Shown here: in pieces, positions 7,801-15,110 of the stretch
How the letters are laid out: every line of letters starts with the position of its first letter
Numbering within the stretch: the stretch's first letter is position 1
Source: Candidatus Thorarchaeota archaeon
GTDB lineage: Archaea; Asgardarchaeota; Thorarchaeia; Thorarchaeales; Thorarchaeaceae
Assembly: GCA_016840825.1 (NCBI GenBank)
Contig: JAEORN010000022.1
Span: 1-23,434 of the forward strand
Direction: 5' to 3'
DNA: 23,434 bases
Position numbers and translations under genes: made by a program
The notes under the pieces: generated by a model
The model's input: the letters and a program-made list of their open reading frames with translations, nothing else
What the model was told of the DNA's origin: nothing
Database searches by the model: none

Positions 7801-8608
7801 ATCAGTGCTTGTACTTCCTTTATGGGTTCAATCAAGATGGTATGGCTTTATCGGCTTTGATGACACTGTTACTGAGAGGGAATGGACAGAGGATGATGTA
7901 AGGCTCCTAAGAACTGCTTCAGAGATGATCTCCACGTTCATAGCTCGCGTTTCTGCGGAGGCTGAACTCCGTTCCTCACTTCGGGATCTCGAATTATATT
8001 CATCAATCCTAAGACATGATTTTGCTAACGATGTCATGGTGATAATGAATCAAATCGAAGCAGGAGAAATGTTAGGAATTGATGAGGACCGCTCCAAAGA
8101 TATAATTGAAACTACCAAGCGGTCAACCGAGAGAATGTCACAAGTCCTAACTGTCTTCACTGCTGAGGGAAAACAATCACGATATCATGTAAGGGAGCTT
8201 CTTGACTCCATCATCGAGTATGCTAATAGAACCCATCCAAAAATGAAGATTGACCTCAAGATTTCCAGTGATAGCTCTGAAAAGTATGTTTCTGGTGGAA
8301 GATTATTACCGATGGTCTTCTCTAATCTTCTCCGAAATGTGGATGATTATGTTGGAGAGGATGCGGTGGTTACGATAAAATCTCACGCTCTTCAGTCAGG
8401 TGAAGTTGAGTTTATAGTGTCTGATAATGGACCTGGCGTCGATCCATCCATAAAAGACAGATTATTTGAACAAGGGGTTTCAACATCAGGTGGAGGTTTG
8501 GGACTCTATCTCTCAAAGAAAGTAATAGAAGGTTATCATGGACGGATGGAATATATTGATACAAATGACAATGGAGCTATGTTTAGAATAGTTATTCCAG
8601 TTTCATGA
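4847..8608 (+). CDS. FIST-PAS-GAF-PAS-GAF sensor histidine kinase
   Basis: This 1253-residue soluble kinase starts at a TTG. Residues ~30-400 look like FIST N and C domains (PVIGITS, FVFSSVFRRPLL, VVGFDTDIEIG), small-ligand sensors. PAS1 is ~446-565 (ALLDLMPDAILATD to IHDITEYK), GAF1 ~575-735, PAS2 ~743-855 and GAF2 ~860-1035. The phosphoacceptor is His1057 in LRHDFAND, an archaeal-type dimerisation helix. The ATPase domain has an N-box near Asn1160 (SNLLRN), a D-box at Asp1193 (SDNGPG) and a glycine-rich lid (GGGLGLYL). No membrane segment is evident, so it should sense cytoplasmic signals. No receiver-domain protein lies nearby, so its output is unknown. Domain borders are by eye. Confidence 0.9.
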   Translation: MTAAEILRDTSIFYDLDVLIGRTAETGLDEMNAGKSIPNVEIGHGSAQGSDAFKLGVDAASRAIEDIEEHNLSLMLVHIRGSQNISEILDGITTVTEDAPVIGITSIKSEETETIEISAIAIATPFLTVSVGLSSTKEGDVESTVKEAMASEELENYFGENRQKYWKEMVSIGKSAIGMVLCTGKFGHSDNCIERSLSILRENSDGQIPFIGGRLLFVSGKGAGNLIYYDDLYENALLLVILETNLTIGIGTADGFSPMGIAMLVTKADQKEIFELDGMPATERLSEIGEANISLGIVDSFGNSRNIIYEAIPESKSLRVSSPQPVGTRINAIKGLGNDLEEAGEEAFKKSLIRGNIEDPVLSFVFSSVFRRPLLSNTVFDELRQSITSRPNMRVVGFDTDIEIGLTDEGLNRANKLTVSVLVLGNDLSYAAEVAMENKELVGRLQRAEASQRALLDLMPDAILATDTTLQITHWNPKVQELLGHDEEAVMGLNVTRILHPRLRWTLENAAKELREEGVASFKVFEAEVIRLDNTLVPVEVTVSFNPLQERYCYVIAIHDITEYKSVQSVLDRERNAYRTIAEAAIDASSIEELSQTVLQGISDTLAYDIGTVRIFDPSKDAIKMVACVGLKNEDLPEELAVGLYEETGYLNTETALTKRSIFAPDVSQDPTLADRKSRIEELGIESIVIYPLTGSRGQLLGVLNLAAYSKKEDATESKTFFEVLAGMFATVLERRMTQAALAESEMKYRTVLQSVRDIVLVFDEDDRYTECYTDDPSLLLQPPDEFLGKHVSDVLPAKIATEILRALRKVRDTKLPISLDYSLEIKGVLKWFSANMSLHEDGKSVVSVSRDITARKAVEESLARRMEYEKALADISQSLLMSDDLSSNVFQSALSILRNVSNSDRVYLFQNVRTADNELSMQLLSESVAENIALEGEDYQQFLTPYSAGYKRWEKELSNGRIIIGKTKSFADDERLRLESLNVKSVLVLPLWVQSRWYGFIGFDDTVTEREWTEDDVRLLRTASEMISTFIARVSAEAELRSSLRDLELYSSILRHDFANDVMVIMNQIEAGEMLGIDEDRSKDIIETTKRSTERMSQVLTVFTAEGKQSRYHVRELLDSIIEYANRTHPKMKIDLKISSDSSEKYVSGGRLLPMVFSNLLRNVDDYVGEDAVVTIKSHALQSGEVEFIVSDNGPGVDPSIKDRLFEQGVSTSGGGLGLYLSKKVIEGYHGRMEYIDTNDNGAMFRIVIPVS

Positions 8609-8620
8609 TATCAAAGTAGA

Positions 8621-8962
8621 CTATTCATCAGAAACTGATTCAACTGGTGGAATGTCCCTCTTAGTCCAGATATTCCTTGGAGACTCAATTTCCTGAATAA
8701 CAAAGCATCCGCGAACTCCGGTCCACAATCCTGAGGTGCAAACAAGTCCGATACCCTTGTCTCTTCGACCCAAGATCTTTACGACCTTCTCTTCGTGAGG
8801 TCCAAACTCTACTAAGGATTTGTGAGCCGCTAACTCCTCTTCAGTTGTGCTGATAGACCCAAATCCTTTCAGCTTGTACTTCCCCCTTGCTGCTGAATCC
8901 AGAAGATTGAGAAGAGTTAGTGAATCATTTGAACGATTCCTGACAAGATACCACTTGACCAT
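8621..8962 (-). CDS. hypothetical protein, 113 residues
   Basis: I do not recognise this protein. It begins MVKWYLVRNRSNDSLTLLNLLDSAARGKYKLKG and continues with alternating strands (EEKVVKILG, KGIGLVCTSGLWTGVRGCFVIQEI), suggesting a small beta-rich soluble domain. It has two cysteines with no metal-binding spacing and an acidic C-terminal tail. There is no signal peptide or membrane segment. It converges with the histidine kinase gene, 12 bp away, and is divergent from the second LRR gene. It is transcribed alone, so context gives no function. The ATG start follows a GATGATG stretch that may act as a weak ribosome-binding site. Confidence 0.6.
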   Translation of the reverse strand: MVKWYLVRNRSNDSLTLLNLLDSAARGKYKLKGFGSISTTEEELAAHKSLVEFGPHEEKVVKILGRRDKGIGLVCTSGLWTGVRGCFVIQEIESPRNIWTKRDIPPVESVSDE

Positions 8963-9047
8963 TTAACATCATCTTACCAGAGCATTGAATAGTATTACAC
9001 AATCAATAATAAGATGTCTTCGATAGTGATTCAAAGAGTGGGAGAAT

Positions 9048-10421
9048 TTGTCTAGAATACTCATTACGGGATATGAAGGCTCTTTCCCTAGAGTGTTCTC
9101 TTTTGAGTCAACAACTGAATATGTTTCAATTAATAATACCTCAATCAATCGGATTGATCTTTCTGAAGCCCATAGAATGAACAAGCTCCAGTTCCTTGAT
9201 ATCAGTCAAAATAAGATTGATCAAGTGAATCTGAAGCAATTGTCAAGATGCTACAACTTGTCTAGTCTAAATCTATCACATAATTGGGTCGAGTCTATCG
9301 ATTTATCACCACTCTCAAATTGCTCAAGACTGAGTTGGCTAAGTCTTTCATCGAATCATATTTCCAGTATTGATCTTAGACCTTTAAGTAAATGCAAAGA
9401 GCTGGAGTATCTTTTCCTCTCTTCTAATAGATTTGAGAAATTAGATTTGAGTCCTCTAGCGCAATGTCCCAATCTTCGAGAGCTTGGTATCACTACGGCA
9501 GGAGATCCCGGGTTTTACGATATCGAGAATGCTTTGGACCTCCGACCTTTGATAGGCCTTCGTAGATTGAAGAAGATTCACATTTCACGAACGCACTACG
9601 CTACCCTAGGAGTAACTCAAAAAACCATTCAGGAAAAACCCCGAGGAATAACAGAGGTTCTAAAGAAATGCAAGAATGTTACGATTGAACGATTAGTCAA
9701 TCATAGAATTAAGAAGCATGGACTAGTGAAAGGGATTACTTCACTTGAGAATGAAATTTCTCATCTACCATCCTCTTATTGGTATTCGGTGCGGGAACAA
9801 GTTCTTGAACCTCTAGGCTTGTCTATTATCGCTGGGTATGATGGAAGGATTTCAGAACTTGTAAAGGGAACAGAAAAACAAGGAAAAGATTGGGCCAATC
9901 AAGTGATAGCGAGAGCGGCAGATGAAATTTCAAAAGGAGCTACAACTATTCTATTTGATTTAGACACTATACCAATGACTTTGCCAAGTCATGGGAAACT
10001 GAGGGCAGCTATCCTTGAAAGCAGATCAAATGAAATTCGGGAAGCACGTATTTTCGTTTGTGAGAGATGTGTAGATTTTAGAGAGGTATTATATACTGCA
10101 TGGGGATTCCAAATGCTAAAGGGGGAAGGGCAATGGATCTTTGGCACTAGTGGAAAGCAGTTGATTGACCTAAGGGATAGATTAAGGAACCTTGGGTTTG
10201 GATTAATCTTCAAATCTGTGAAAATCAAAGATACGTGGCCTAATCCAAGAAACGAACCCTCATTGAAGATCAGACAATCTATCCTTGGTTATATTGACAG
10301 ACATGCGAAACCGCTACTCAAGGATAAAGCGATGCAATGCATACTCAAATCCAATCTCCATCCTTTAAGGAATGAAATCGAGAAGATAATGACAGAAATC
10401 TACGGAGGGAGTGAGGACTGA
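9048..10421 (+). CDS. LRR protein with unknown C-terminal domain
   Basis: This 457-residue protein starts at a TTG with GGGAG 3 nt upstream. Residues ~36-185 hold five or six leucine-rich repeats of the same IDLxPLxxCxxLxxLxLxxN type as the protein at 1074. Residues ~200-457 form a mixed alpha/beta region I do not recognise, with strands ATTILFDLDTI, ARIFVCERCVDF and GQWIFGTSG and a helical C-terminus. There is no membrane segment or signal peptide. Its stop codon overlaps the probable CTG start of the next gene, so the two products are likely made together and may bind each other. The LRR part suggests a protein-recognition role; the rest is unassigned. Confidence 0.78.
   Translation: MSRILITGYEGSFPRVFSFESTTEYVSINNTSINRIDLSEAHRMNKLQFLDISQNKIDQVNLKQLSRCYNLSSLNLSHNWVESIDLSPLSNCSRLSWLSLSSNHISSIDLRPLSKCKELEYLFLSSNRFEKLDLSPLAQCPNLRELGITTAGDPGFYDIENALDLRPLIGLRRLKKIHISRTHYATLGVTQKTIQEKPRGITEVLKKCKNVTIERLVNHRIKKHGLVKGITSLENEISHLPSSYWYSVREQVLEPLGLSIIAGYDGRISELVKGTEKQGKDWANQVIARAADEISKGATTILFDLDTIPMTLPSHGKLRAAILESRSNEIREARIFVCERCVDFREVLYTAWGFQMLKGEGQWIFGTSGKQLIDLRDRLRNLGFGLIFKSVKIKDTWPNPRNEPSLKIRQSILGYIDRHAKPLLKDKAMQCILKSNLHPLRNEIEKIMTEIYGGSED
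10404..10421 (+). promoter_or_regulatory. ribosome-binding site and CTGA stop-start overlap
   Basis: GGAGG at 10404-10408 lies 9 nt before a CTG at 10418. The CTG overlaps the TGA stop of the LRR gene as CTGA, the same geometry as the common ATGA overlap. The frame from this CTG is open into the downstream gene. The nearest conventional start (TTG 10445) lies 36 nt from the GGAGG. Confidence 0.5.
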
Positions 10422-11749
10422 ATAGCTCAGACATAGAATCACGTTTGCTTATCTTTGCGAATGCAATCAAAGAATCAGAAAATCTTCCTGAATTTGAGAA
10501 GAATCTAAAGAGCATTGAGAGCATCGAAGTTATAACTTCCAAAGAAGTTCGAGCGGCATTACAAGATAGAGCTAAAGATGTATTTTGTCTGATAAGAAGA
10601 GCCCGTATGGAAGGTAGAGATCCTCCTCATCTTTCATGGATAGTCCCCTTTCAGGAATTCCTACTAGAACCCGCTTCTCAAAATGAGATGAGAAGGTTAG
10701 GAAATATAGATGAAATCTATACAGAATTTGTGCATATTCTAGATTCAAAGAAGAAGATGGATATAGAAATCAGAGAAGTACTTAGAATACTCAGCTCGAC
10801 TCCACTACTATCGGACTATGCGTGGAATGAGTTGTATAAATCATCATTAGGGGGTCTTGCGAAACTAATTGAATCAGAGGACTCTATTGAAAAGATTCTT
10901 GTCAATACCCTAAAGATTGGGACTATTCTTCGTAATCAGAAGATCTTGGAATTAATAAACGCGAAATCTGCTGAGATACAGAATGCTATTGTAGGGAGAA
11001 AGAATCCTGAATTAGCTATCGCGCTTCTGGGAGCAATTTCGACACTCCCTGATTCACCTTGGTCAACAAGTGAAAGTCAAGGAGCCATTTCATATGAAAA
11101 GATAGATCATGACCTCGTTGCATCGATTATAGGAAGGTTCGCAAAAGCAATACCCACCAGAGATAAAATCCTCACAGAGAAGGAATCTACTACTAAAGTG
11201 CAAATTAGAACAATTGAAGATATGATAATCAAAACAGGATGGGCTTTCACACGTCAATATCTTTACTATATGTCAGAAATCAAGAATGCCAGTCCCGAGT
11301 TCCTTTATCCGATTACCCTCTCTGCTGAGCCCATGGGAAAGATAAATGAAAACTATGTCCTCTACTGCTTGAGAAATGACATTCAGTTGCCCTATCAGAT
11401 TCTCGAGTCGGCCTTGGGAAACCCAAATGAATATGTTCTTGATATTGATGTATTGGAGGCTGAGAGTGACCTAGGAGCTTTTGAAGCAGATTGCCCTGAC
11501 CTACATCGTGTAATCGATTCAAAAGCTATTAGAGAAAATCATCTTGTCAATGGACGGACTGGCTTACGATTGGATGAAACCTACCTTGGGGCTCGAGGGA
11601 TAGTACGAGGACTTCTTAATCGAAATGAGCAGACAACCATCGATATAGCTAAAAGATTCCTTACAAACTTACTAGTTGATACAAAGATACCCATGGCAAT
11701 AAAGAAGCGAGCAAGGGATACACTTCACCTCGTCGAACGAAATAAGTGA
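10418..11749 (+). CDS. hypothetical largely helical protein coupled to the LRR gene
   Basis: From the CTG at 10418 the protein is 443 residues; from the next conventional start, TTG 10445, it is 434. I prefer CTG because of the GGAGG placement and the CTGA overlap, and because the extra residues (NSSDIESR) extend a plausible amphipathic helix. I do not recognise the family. The sequence is largely helical, with many short Leu/Ile-Glu-Lys segments such as IEKILVNTLKIGTILRNQKILELI, perhaps a helical-repeat scaffold. There is no membrane segment, signal peptide, nucleotide-binding motif or metal-binding cluster. Tight coupling to the upstream LRR gene suggests a joint complex. It ends shortly before the ferritin-like gene, which has its own leader. 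Confidence 0.7.
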   Translation: MNSSDIESRLLIFANAIKESENLPEFEKNLKSIESIEVITSKEVRAALQDRAKDVFCLIRRARMEGRDPPHLSWIVPFQEFLLEPASQNEMRRLGNIDEIYTEFVHILDSKKKMDIEIREVLRILSSTPLLSDYAWNELYKSSLGGLAKLIESEDSIEKILVNTLKIGTILRNQKILELINAKSAEIQNAIVGRKNPELAIALLGAISTLPDSPWSTSESQGAISYEKIDHDLVASIIGRFAKAIPTRDKILTEKESTTKVQIRTIEDMIIKTGWAFTRQYLYYMSEIKNASPEFLYPITLSAEPMGKINENYVLYCLRNDIQLPYQILESALGNPNEYVLDIDVLEAESDLGAFEADCPDLHRVIDSKAIRENHLVNGRTGLRLDETYLGARGIVRGLLNRNEQTTIDIAKRFLTNLLVDTKIPMAIKKRARDTLHLVERNK

Positions 11750-11805
11750 AAGTCTGCTATTTCAATAGTCTTAAGTAATAACTTCGAAGACATTCATTTA
11801 TTCTC

Positions 11806-11811
11806 AAGGAG
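11806..11811 (+). promoter_or_regulatory. ribosome-binding site of the ferritin-like gene
   Basis: AAGGAG lies 9 nt before a GTG at 11821 and supports that codon as the start. A TATA-like CTTAAGTAATA near 11770-11780 would place transcription start about 20 nt upstream of the gene. Confidence 0.5.
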
Positions 11812-11820
11812 TGGAGTGTA

Positions 11821-12297
11821 GTGGATAAAGAAGAAACTCTAACCTTTATTGATAAGCAAATCGAACTCGAATTAAGTATTATTAAGATTGTAGAGGAGAA
11901 TGTGGCCAAGCTCGGAAATGCATTCATCAAGGACCTACTCCTTGCAGTATCGCAGGACTCAAAGAAGCATGCGGCATTACTCAAGTCTCTCAAGAATGCA
12001 GTTAAAGGTCCTACCCCATTCATTAGTACTGGAGAGCGTGATAAGATAGCAAAAGGAATTCAAGCTCATATCGACATGGAAGCGAAAGCTATCGAAACAT
12101 ATGGAGAATTAATTGAGAAGAGCGATAGTGAACAAGTCAAGAGCATTGCATCTATGATCAAGGAGGATGAGATAAAGCATCATGCATTGCTAAAAGAACT
12201 TCACAAAGCAATGATTGAACCTGAAACATTGACTGAAGATATGGTTTGGGACATGATGTGGAAAGACTCTCCTTGGCATGGAAGCCCAGGTGGATAG
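11821..12297 (+). CDS. ferritin-like / rubrerythrin-fold protein
   Basis: This 158-residue protein has the four-helix ferritin-like pattern: helix 1 with Glu17 (DKQIELELSI), helix 2 with DSKKH (His50), helix 3 with DMEAKAIETY (Glu87), helix 4 with DEIKHHALL (Glu117 and His120). These correspond to the diiron ligand positions, but the usual ExxH of helix 2 reads SKKH, with Ser47 where Glu is expected and Asp46 next to it. There is no rubredoxin CxxC domain. The C-terminal tail is Trp/Met-rich (WDMMWKDSPWHG). A paralogue lies at 22849. Likely roles are iron binding or peroxide/oxygen handling, but diiron activity is uncertain with the altered ligand. It converges with a GTPase gene. Confidence 0.75.
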   Translation: MDKEETLTFIDKQIELELSIIKIVEENVAKLGNAFIKDLLLAVSQDSKKHAALLKSLKNAVKGPTPFISTGERDKIAKGIQAHIDMEAKAIETYGELIEKSDSEQVKSIASMIKEDEIKHHALLKELHKAMIEPETLTEDMVWDMMWKDSPWHGSPGG

Positions 12298-12337
12298 GTC
12301 TCTGTACTGGATACCCGTGAAGACCTCGCATGGATTC

Positions 12338-12886
12338 TCATTTCACTTCGATGGCTTTTTCACAGAGTTCTTTGAATTTGAAATCTAGTTGTTCCATTCC
12401 AACACCAGTCTTCGCAGAAATCAATGCAGTTTCAGTGCCATACTTATCTGAAAAACGATTCAATTCATCTTCAATCTTTGAGAAATCTCCACCAAGTAAA
12501 TCTATCTTGTTCGCTACTAGGATGAATTGTTTTCCATCCCCCTTTGCGAAGTTAAAATTTCCATGCTCCTCTGCCAGAGGAACCCAATAATTGTATAGAT
12601 TGTCCAAGCTTGGAAGATAGGTAGCATCGAAAAAGAAGAGCCCCACTTTTGCCCCCATTATCATGGTCTTCAAGGATTCAATAAACCGCTTTTGACCACC
12701 GAAATCCCAGACCGATAGAGTGACATCTGTACCATTAGGAAGGGTTGTTCTTAGTGTATCAAATGATGCCCCAACTGTAGTCTTGAGCATCTCTGGATCT
12801 GGGAAGGTACCCTGAGTCCAACGCTTGGTAAAACTAGTCTTCCCGACTTCTGAGTCCCCAAGCACTACAGTTTTAATTATCGGCAT
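12338..12886 (-). CDS. Ras-superfamily small GTPase (module copy 2)
   Basis: This 182-residue single-domain GTPase has P-loop GDSEVGKTS (10-18), switch I Thr near 37 (KTTVGASF), switch II WDFGGQ (60-65), NKID (126-129) and SAK (157-159). Every core nucleotide-binding motif is present, including the glutamine equivalent to Ras Gln61. The WDxGGQ signature resembles Arf/Rag-like GTPases, whereas TTVGASF resembles the Rab/Ras TIG-F switch I. There is no C-terminal Cys for prenylation and no N-terminal Gly for myristoylation, so membrane recruitment probably depends on the partner encoded 41 bp upstream. It is the last gene of a four-gene set and aligns without gaps to the GTPase at 15111 over about 130 residues. 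Confidence 0.93.
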   Translation of the reverse strand: MPIIKTVVLGDSEVGKTSFTKRWTQGTFPDPEMLKTTVGASFDTLRTTLPNGTDVTLSVWDFGGQKRFIESLKTMIMGAKVGLFFFDATYLPSLDNLYNYWVPLAEEHGNFNFAKGDGKQFILVANKIDLLGGDFSKIEDELNRFSDKYGTETALISAKTGVGMEQLDFKFKELCEKAIEVK

Positions 12887-12927
12887 ATTGACGCACCGTC
12901 ACATCTCATGCATATTTCTTTCATATA

Positions 12928-14298
12928 TCATCCTTGTGCGAATGGATTCTTTCGCGGACTACTGAGTATAAGCATTACTCCAGCTAGGAGTAGCAATGGT
13001 ACAAGAAAGTCCAGAGGAATATTATCGGCAAACATCGCTACTATGCCAAGGAATAGAGCTGCAAACATGAAGAAGACGAAACGAAGTCCTGCACGCCCAG
13101 ATCCTGCTTTCCACAGTTGATAAGATAGCTTGAAGAATACCATAAATGACACAGCAAGTAACGCTATCACTCCGAGATACAGTGGATCAAGCTCCCATCG
13201 TTGAATTAACTCTCCATCAAACTCCACCCATCGAACATATGGATGTCCCAAGACTAACAATCCCGCTGCGAATCCGATTATTATCTCACGACTTGCATGA
13301 CGGATATTAGCTGAGAAGCTAGAAGCAATAGAAGCCATTGTGAATGCACTAACTGCCAGTAGTCCAAATAACCAGTCTATGAAAAGAATTGTTTCATCCC
13401 AGAGTCCTATTGCACTATTAGCAATTGCGAAGTTATTTCCATGTGTTAGTGCGAGAAGACCAATTGAAACCAATGAAATCGATATATAGAGCGCTGTTGA
13501 TGCTCGAGTATCAACCGCCTGCTGCAAAAAGAATGACAACGGTATTATTAGAGAAATCAATGCGAATGTTAGTGAAGCAGTAAAGAGGAATATTGTCATA
13601 TTGCCTGCGACATATCCTGCAATGAAGAGTGCAGGTCCTGTACTAATAATAAGACCAAGCATCGCCAAGGTAATGATATTCCTCCAAGGTCGTAGCATTG
13701 AACCAACGACTGCAGCAGCTACAATTACTGGCACTATGAGTATAAGGAAGAACTGAGGAGATGCAAGAACATCAAGGATAGTTGCTGTTATCCCAGCGAT
13801 AAGGGTGAAGACCAAGATGACTATCATCGATGCAGTGAAGGGGGAGGGTGATTCACGTAAGACATAGAGAGCACCACCAAATGCAACAATCACAAAGAAA
13901 GATAATACGAATATTAATCCAATAGGAGGTAGTGGATATGGCACAATAAGGAGTCGTGCTGTTGATTCAATTAATAGGATTACCAACAACACAATGGATG
14001 CAGGCCCAATTTTCCTCATTCTGCTCTCTGGATCGAACGCGATGAACATCTGTGAGCTTACCATTCCAAATAATGAAAATGCAACAACCGCAGGCAGAAA
14101 TGATGGTAAGAGTATTGCAGATGGAAACACCAAACCCAACGCAAATATCGAAACTCCAAAAGCTCTGAGAGACTGGAAAGTATCCGATGCGACCTGACCC
14201 TCTACAATATACAGTCTTCTGTAGTAAATATAGAGTGATCCATAGAGAAGTACAGTTGCTATTATCCCTGATATGTATAATGAAATCAAAAAGTCCAT
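12928..14298 (-). CDS. polytopic membrane protein, ~14 TM segments (module copy 2)
   Basis: From ATG 14298 this is about 456 residues, almost entirely hydrophobic segments separated by short loops; I count about 14 membrane spans. I do not recognise a transporter family. It aligns along its length with the protein at 15676. Shared blocks include FTAS, RPWR, SREI and D[ND]IPL...SSP. I chose ATG 14298 because the paralogue also begins MDF; ATG 14307 is an alternative, and GGGAGG at 14310-14315 could serve either. It lies between the longin-like gene and the GTPase gene. Inference: it anchors or is regulated by the GTPase. The basic C-terminal tail (SSPRKNPFAQG) may face the cytoplasm. Confidence 0.82.
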   Translation of the reverse strand: MDFLISLYISGIIATVLLYGSLYIYYRRLYIVEGQVASDTFQSLRAFGVSIFALGLVFPSAILLPSFLPAVVAFSLFGMVSSQMFIAFDPESRMRKIGPASIVLLVILLIESTARLLIVPYPLPPIGLIFVLSFFVIVAFGGALYVLRESPSPFTASMIVILVFTLIAGITATILDVLASPQFFLILIVPVIVAAAVVGSMLRPWRNIITLAMLGLIISTGPALFIAGYVAGNMTIFLFTASLTFALISLIIPLSFFLQQAVDTRASTALYISISLVSIGLLALTHGNNFAIANSAIGLWDETILFIDWLFGLLAVSAFTMASIASSFSANIRHASREIIIGFAAGLLVLGHPYVRWVEFDGELIQRWELDPLYLGVIALLAVSFMVFFKLSYQLWKAGSGRAGLRFVFFMFAALFLGIVAMFADNIPLDFLVPLLLLAGVMLILSSPRKNPFAQG

Positions 14299-14322
14299 TG
14301 TAATCATTTCCTCCCGGTTTGT

Positions 14323-14700
14323 CTATTTCCACAAATCTCCGATTTCCTTTCCGCGTTTATGAACAGATTTCTCAATTCGCGCTTGAATCTCGACATCAGA
14401 TGTCCCTTCTGCACCTAATGCAGCTTTCAAAGCATCTGCTGTTTCTGGTTCAGAGTCACCTTCTGTGATTATGACATGGGTATCTTGTTTGCAATATCCA
14501 ATCACACCTCGCTCAGATTTCAGGTAATTCGGAGTTCCGATCTCTTCATTTGCGGCACCCGAGCGATCCAAGGCTGCTGAAACTAATTGAATGATACCAG
14601 TAAGCAGTGCAATTCGTTCTTCATTTTTTCCTTCCTTTGGATAAAGAAAGGTTGTTTCCATATTCGAAAGGTTGACTCTAGCAACTAGTGTAACTGCCAC
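14323..14700 (-). CDS. longin/roadblock-like small protein (module copy 2)
   Basis: This 125-residue protein starts at a GTG 4 nt after the zinc-ribbon stop. Predicted order is strand (VTLVARVNL), strand (TTFLYP), long helix (ERIALLTGIIQLVSAALDR), paired strands (RGVIGYCKQ, HVIITEGD), then two helices and a conserved ending KRGKEIGDLW. That order resembles the profilin-like fold of longin and roadblock/LC7 domains, which bind or regulate small GTPases, but I see no diagnostic motif and the call is tentative. Its paralogue at 17107 shares VARV, LYP, the helix, SERG/SDRG-IGY and KRG[KR]EI...W. Encoded upstream of a membrane protein and a GTPase, it is a candidate GTPase cofactor. Confidence 0.7.
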   Translation of the reverse strand: MAVTLVARVNLSNMETTFLYPKEGKNEERIALLTGIIQLVSAALDRSGAANEEIGTPNYLKSERGVIGYCKQDTHVIITEGDSEPETADALKAALGAEGTSDVEIQARIEKSVHKRGKEIGDLWK

Positions 14701-14704
14701 TTAG

Positions 14705-14992
14705 TTAGCCCCCGAATACATCCTTGACCCAATCAAGTTCTCCTGCAAGCTTTTTCTCAGGTTTCTTTTCCTTCTGAGCCTTTCCCAAAGGCACAGCAAC
14801 ATCTCTTACCCCAAGTTCATCATCTCGAAAATAGAGAGTGACCAGAAGTTCATGTCCTTCATCACATGTTGCCAATAGAGTAGGAGAACGTCCATTCTCC
14901 ACTATGGTCCTTTTAATAGACTCAACTTCTTCATCGCTCAATTTTATGAGCGCACCAGAATGACACTCTGGGCATGAGAATACCAGCTGCAT
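14705..14992 (-). CDS. zinc-ribbon-like small protein (module copy 2)
   Basis: This 95-residue protein has C7-P-E-C10 and a second pair CDEGH near residues 43-47, together a plausible zinc-binding C-x2-C / C-x3-H site. It continues through ELLVTLYFRDDELGVRDVAVPLG, a lysine-rich linker (EKKPEKK) and the terminal motif DWVKDVFGG. The paralogue at 17487 keeps the cysteine pair, NGRSPT/EGRSPT, LGVRD and the DW...FGG ending. It heads a four-gene operon. Strong retention of a short C-terminal motif after a variable linker suggests a docking peptide. Function is unknown; the zinc call rests on ligand spacing only. Confidence 0.75.
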   Translation of the reverse strand: MQLVFSCPECHSGALIKLSDEEVESIKRTIVENGRSPTLLATCDEGHELLVTLYFRDDELGVRDVAVPLGKAQKEKKPEKKLAGELDWVKDVFGG

Positions 14993-15024
14993 ATTTCTAG
15001 GTCCCTTCTTACGGTTGTAAAATC

Positions 15025-15042
15025 AATTGAATATTTTCAATT
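15025..15042. repeat. inverted repeat upstream of module copy 2
   Basis: AATTGAA-TATT-TTCAATT is a perfect 7-bp inverted repeat with a 4-bp centre. It lies in the 118-bp gap between the two GTPase modules, 33-50 bp before the zinc-ribbon ATG at 14992. It could be an operator next to the promoter of module 2, or chance in AT-rich DNA. Confidence 0.4.
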
Positions 15043-15110
15043 AGTAAATATTCGCATTAGTTTCAGTATATAGGCATTGCTCGTTTAAAGTAGAACCGAT
15101 AGAATAGGTT

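Noticed and set aside
9945..9990. FDLDTIPMT in the LRR protein resembling the HAD phosphatase motif DxDGT
   Set aside because: The motif lacks the Gly-Thr core, and no other HAD motifs follow at expected distances.
12296..12326. AGGTCT...AGACCT inverted repeat between the ferritin-like and GTPase genes
   Set aside because: The arms are only 6 bp with a long loop and no T-run; too weak to call a terminator.
13967..14332. 121-codon minus-strand open frame
   Set aside because: It overlaps the start of the membrane-protein gene in another frame, and its translation lacks the clean hydrophobic spans of the true frame.
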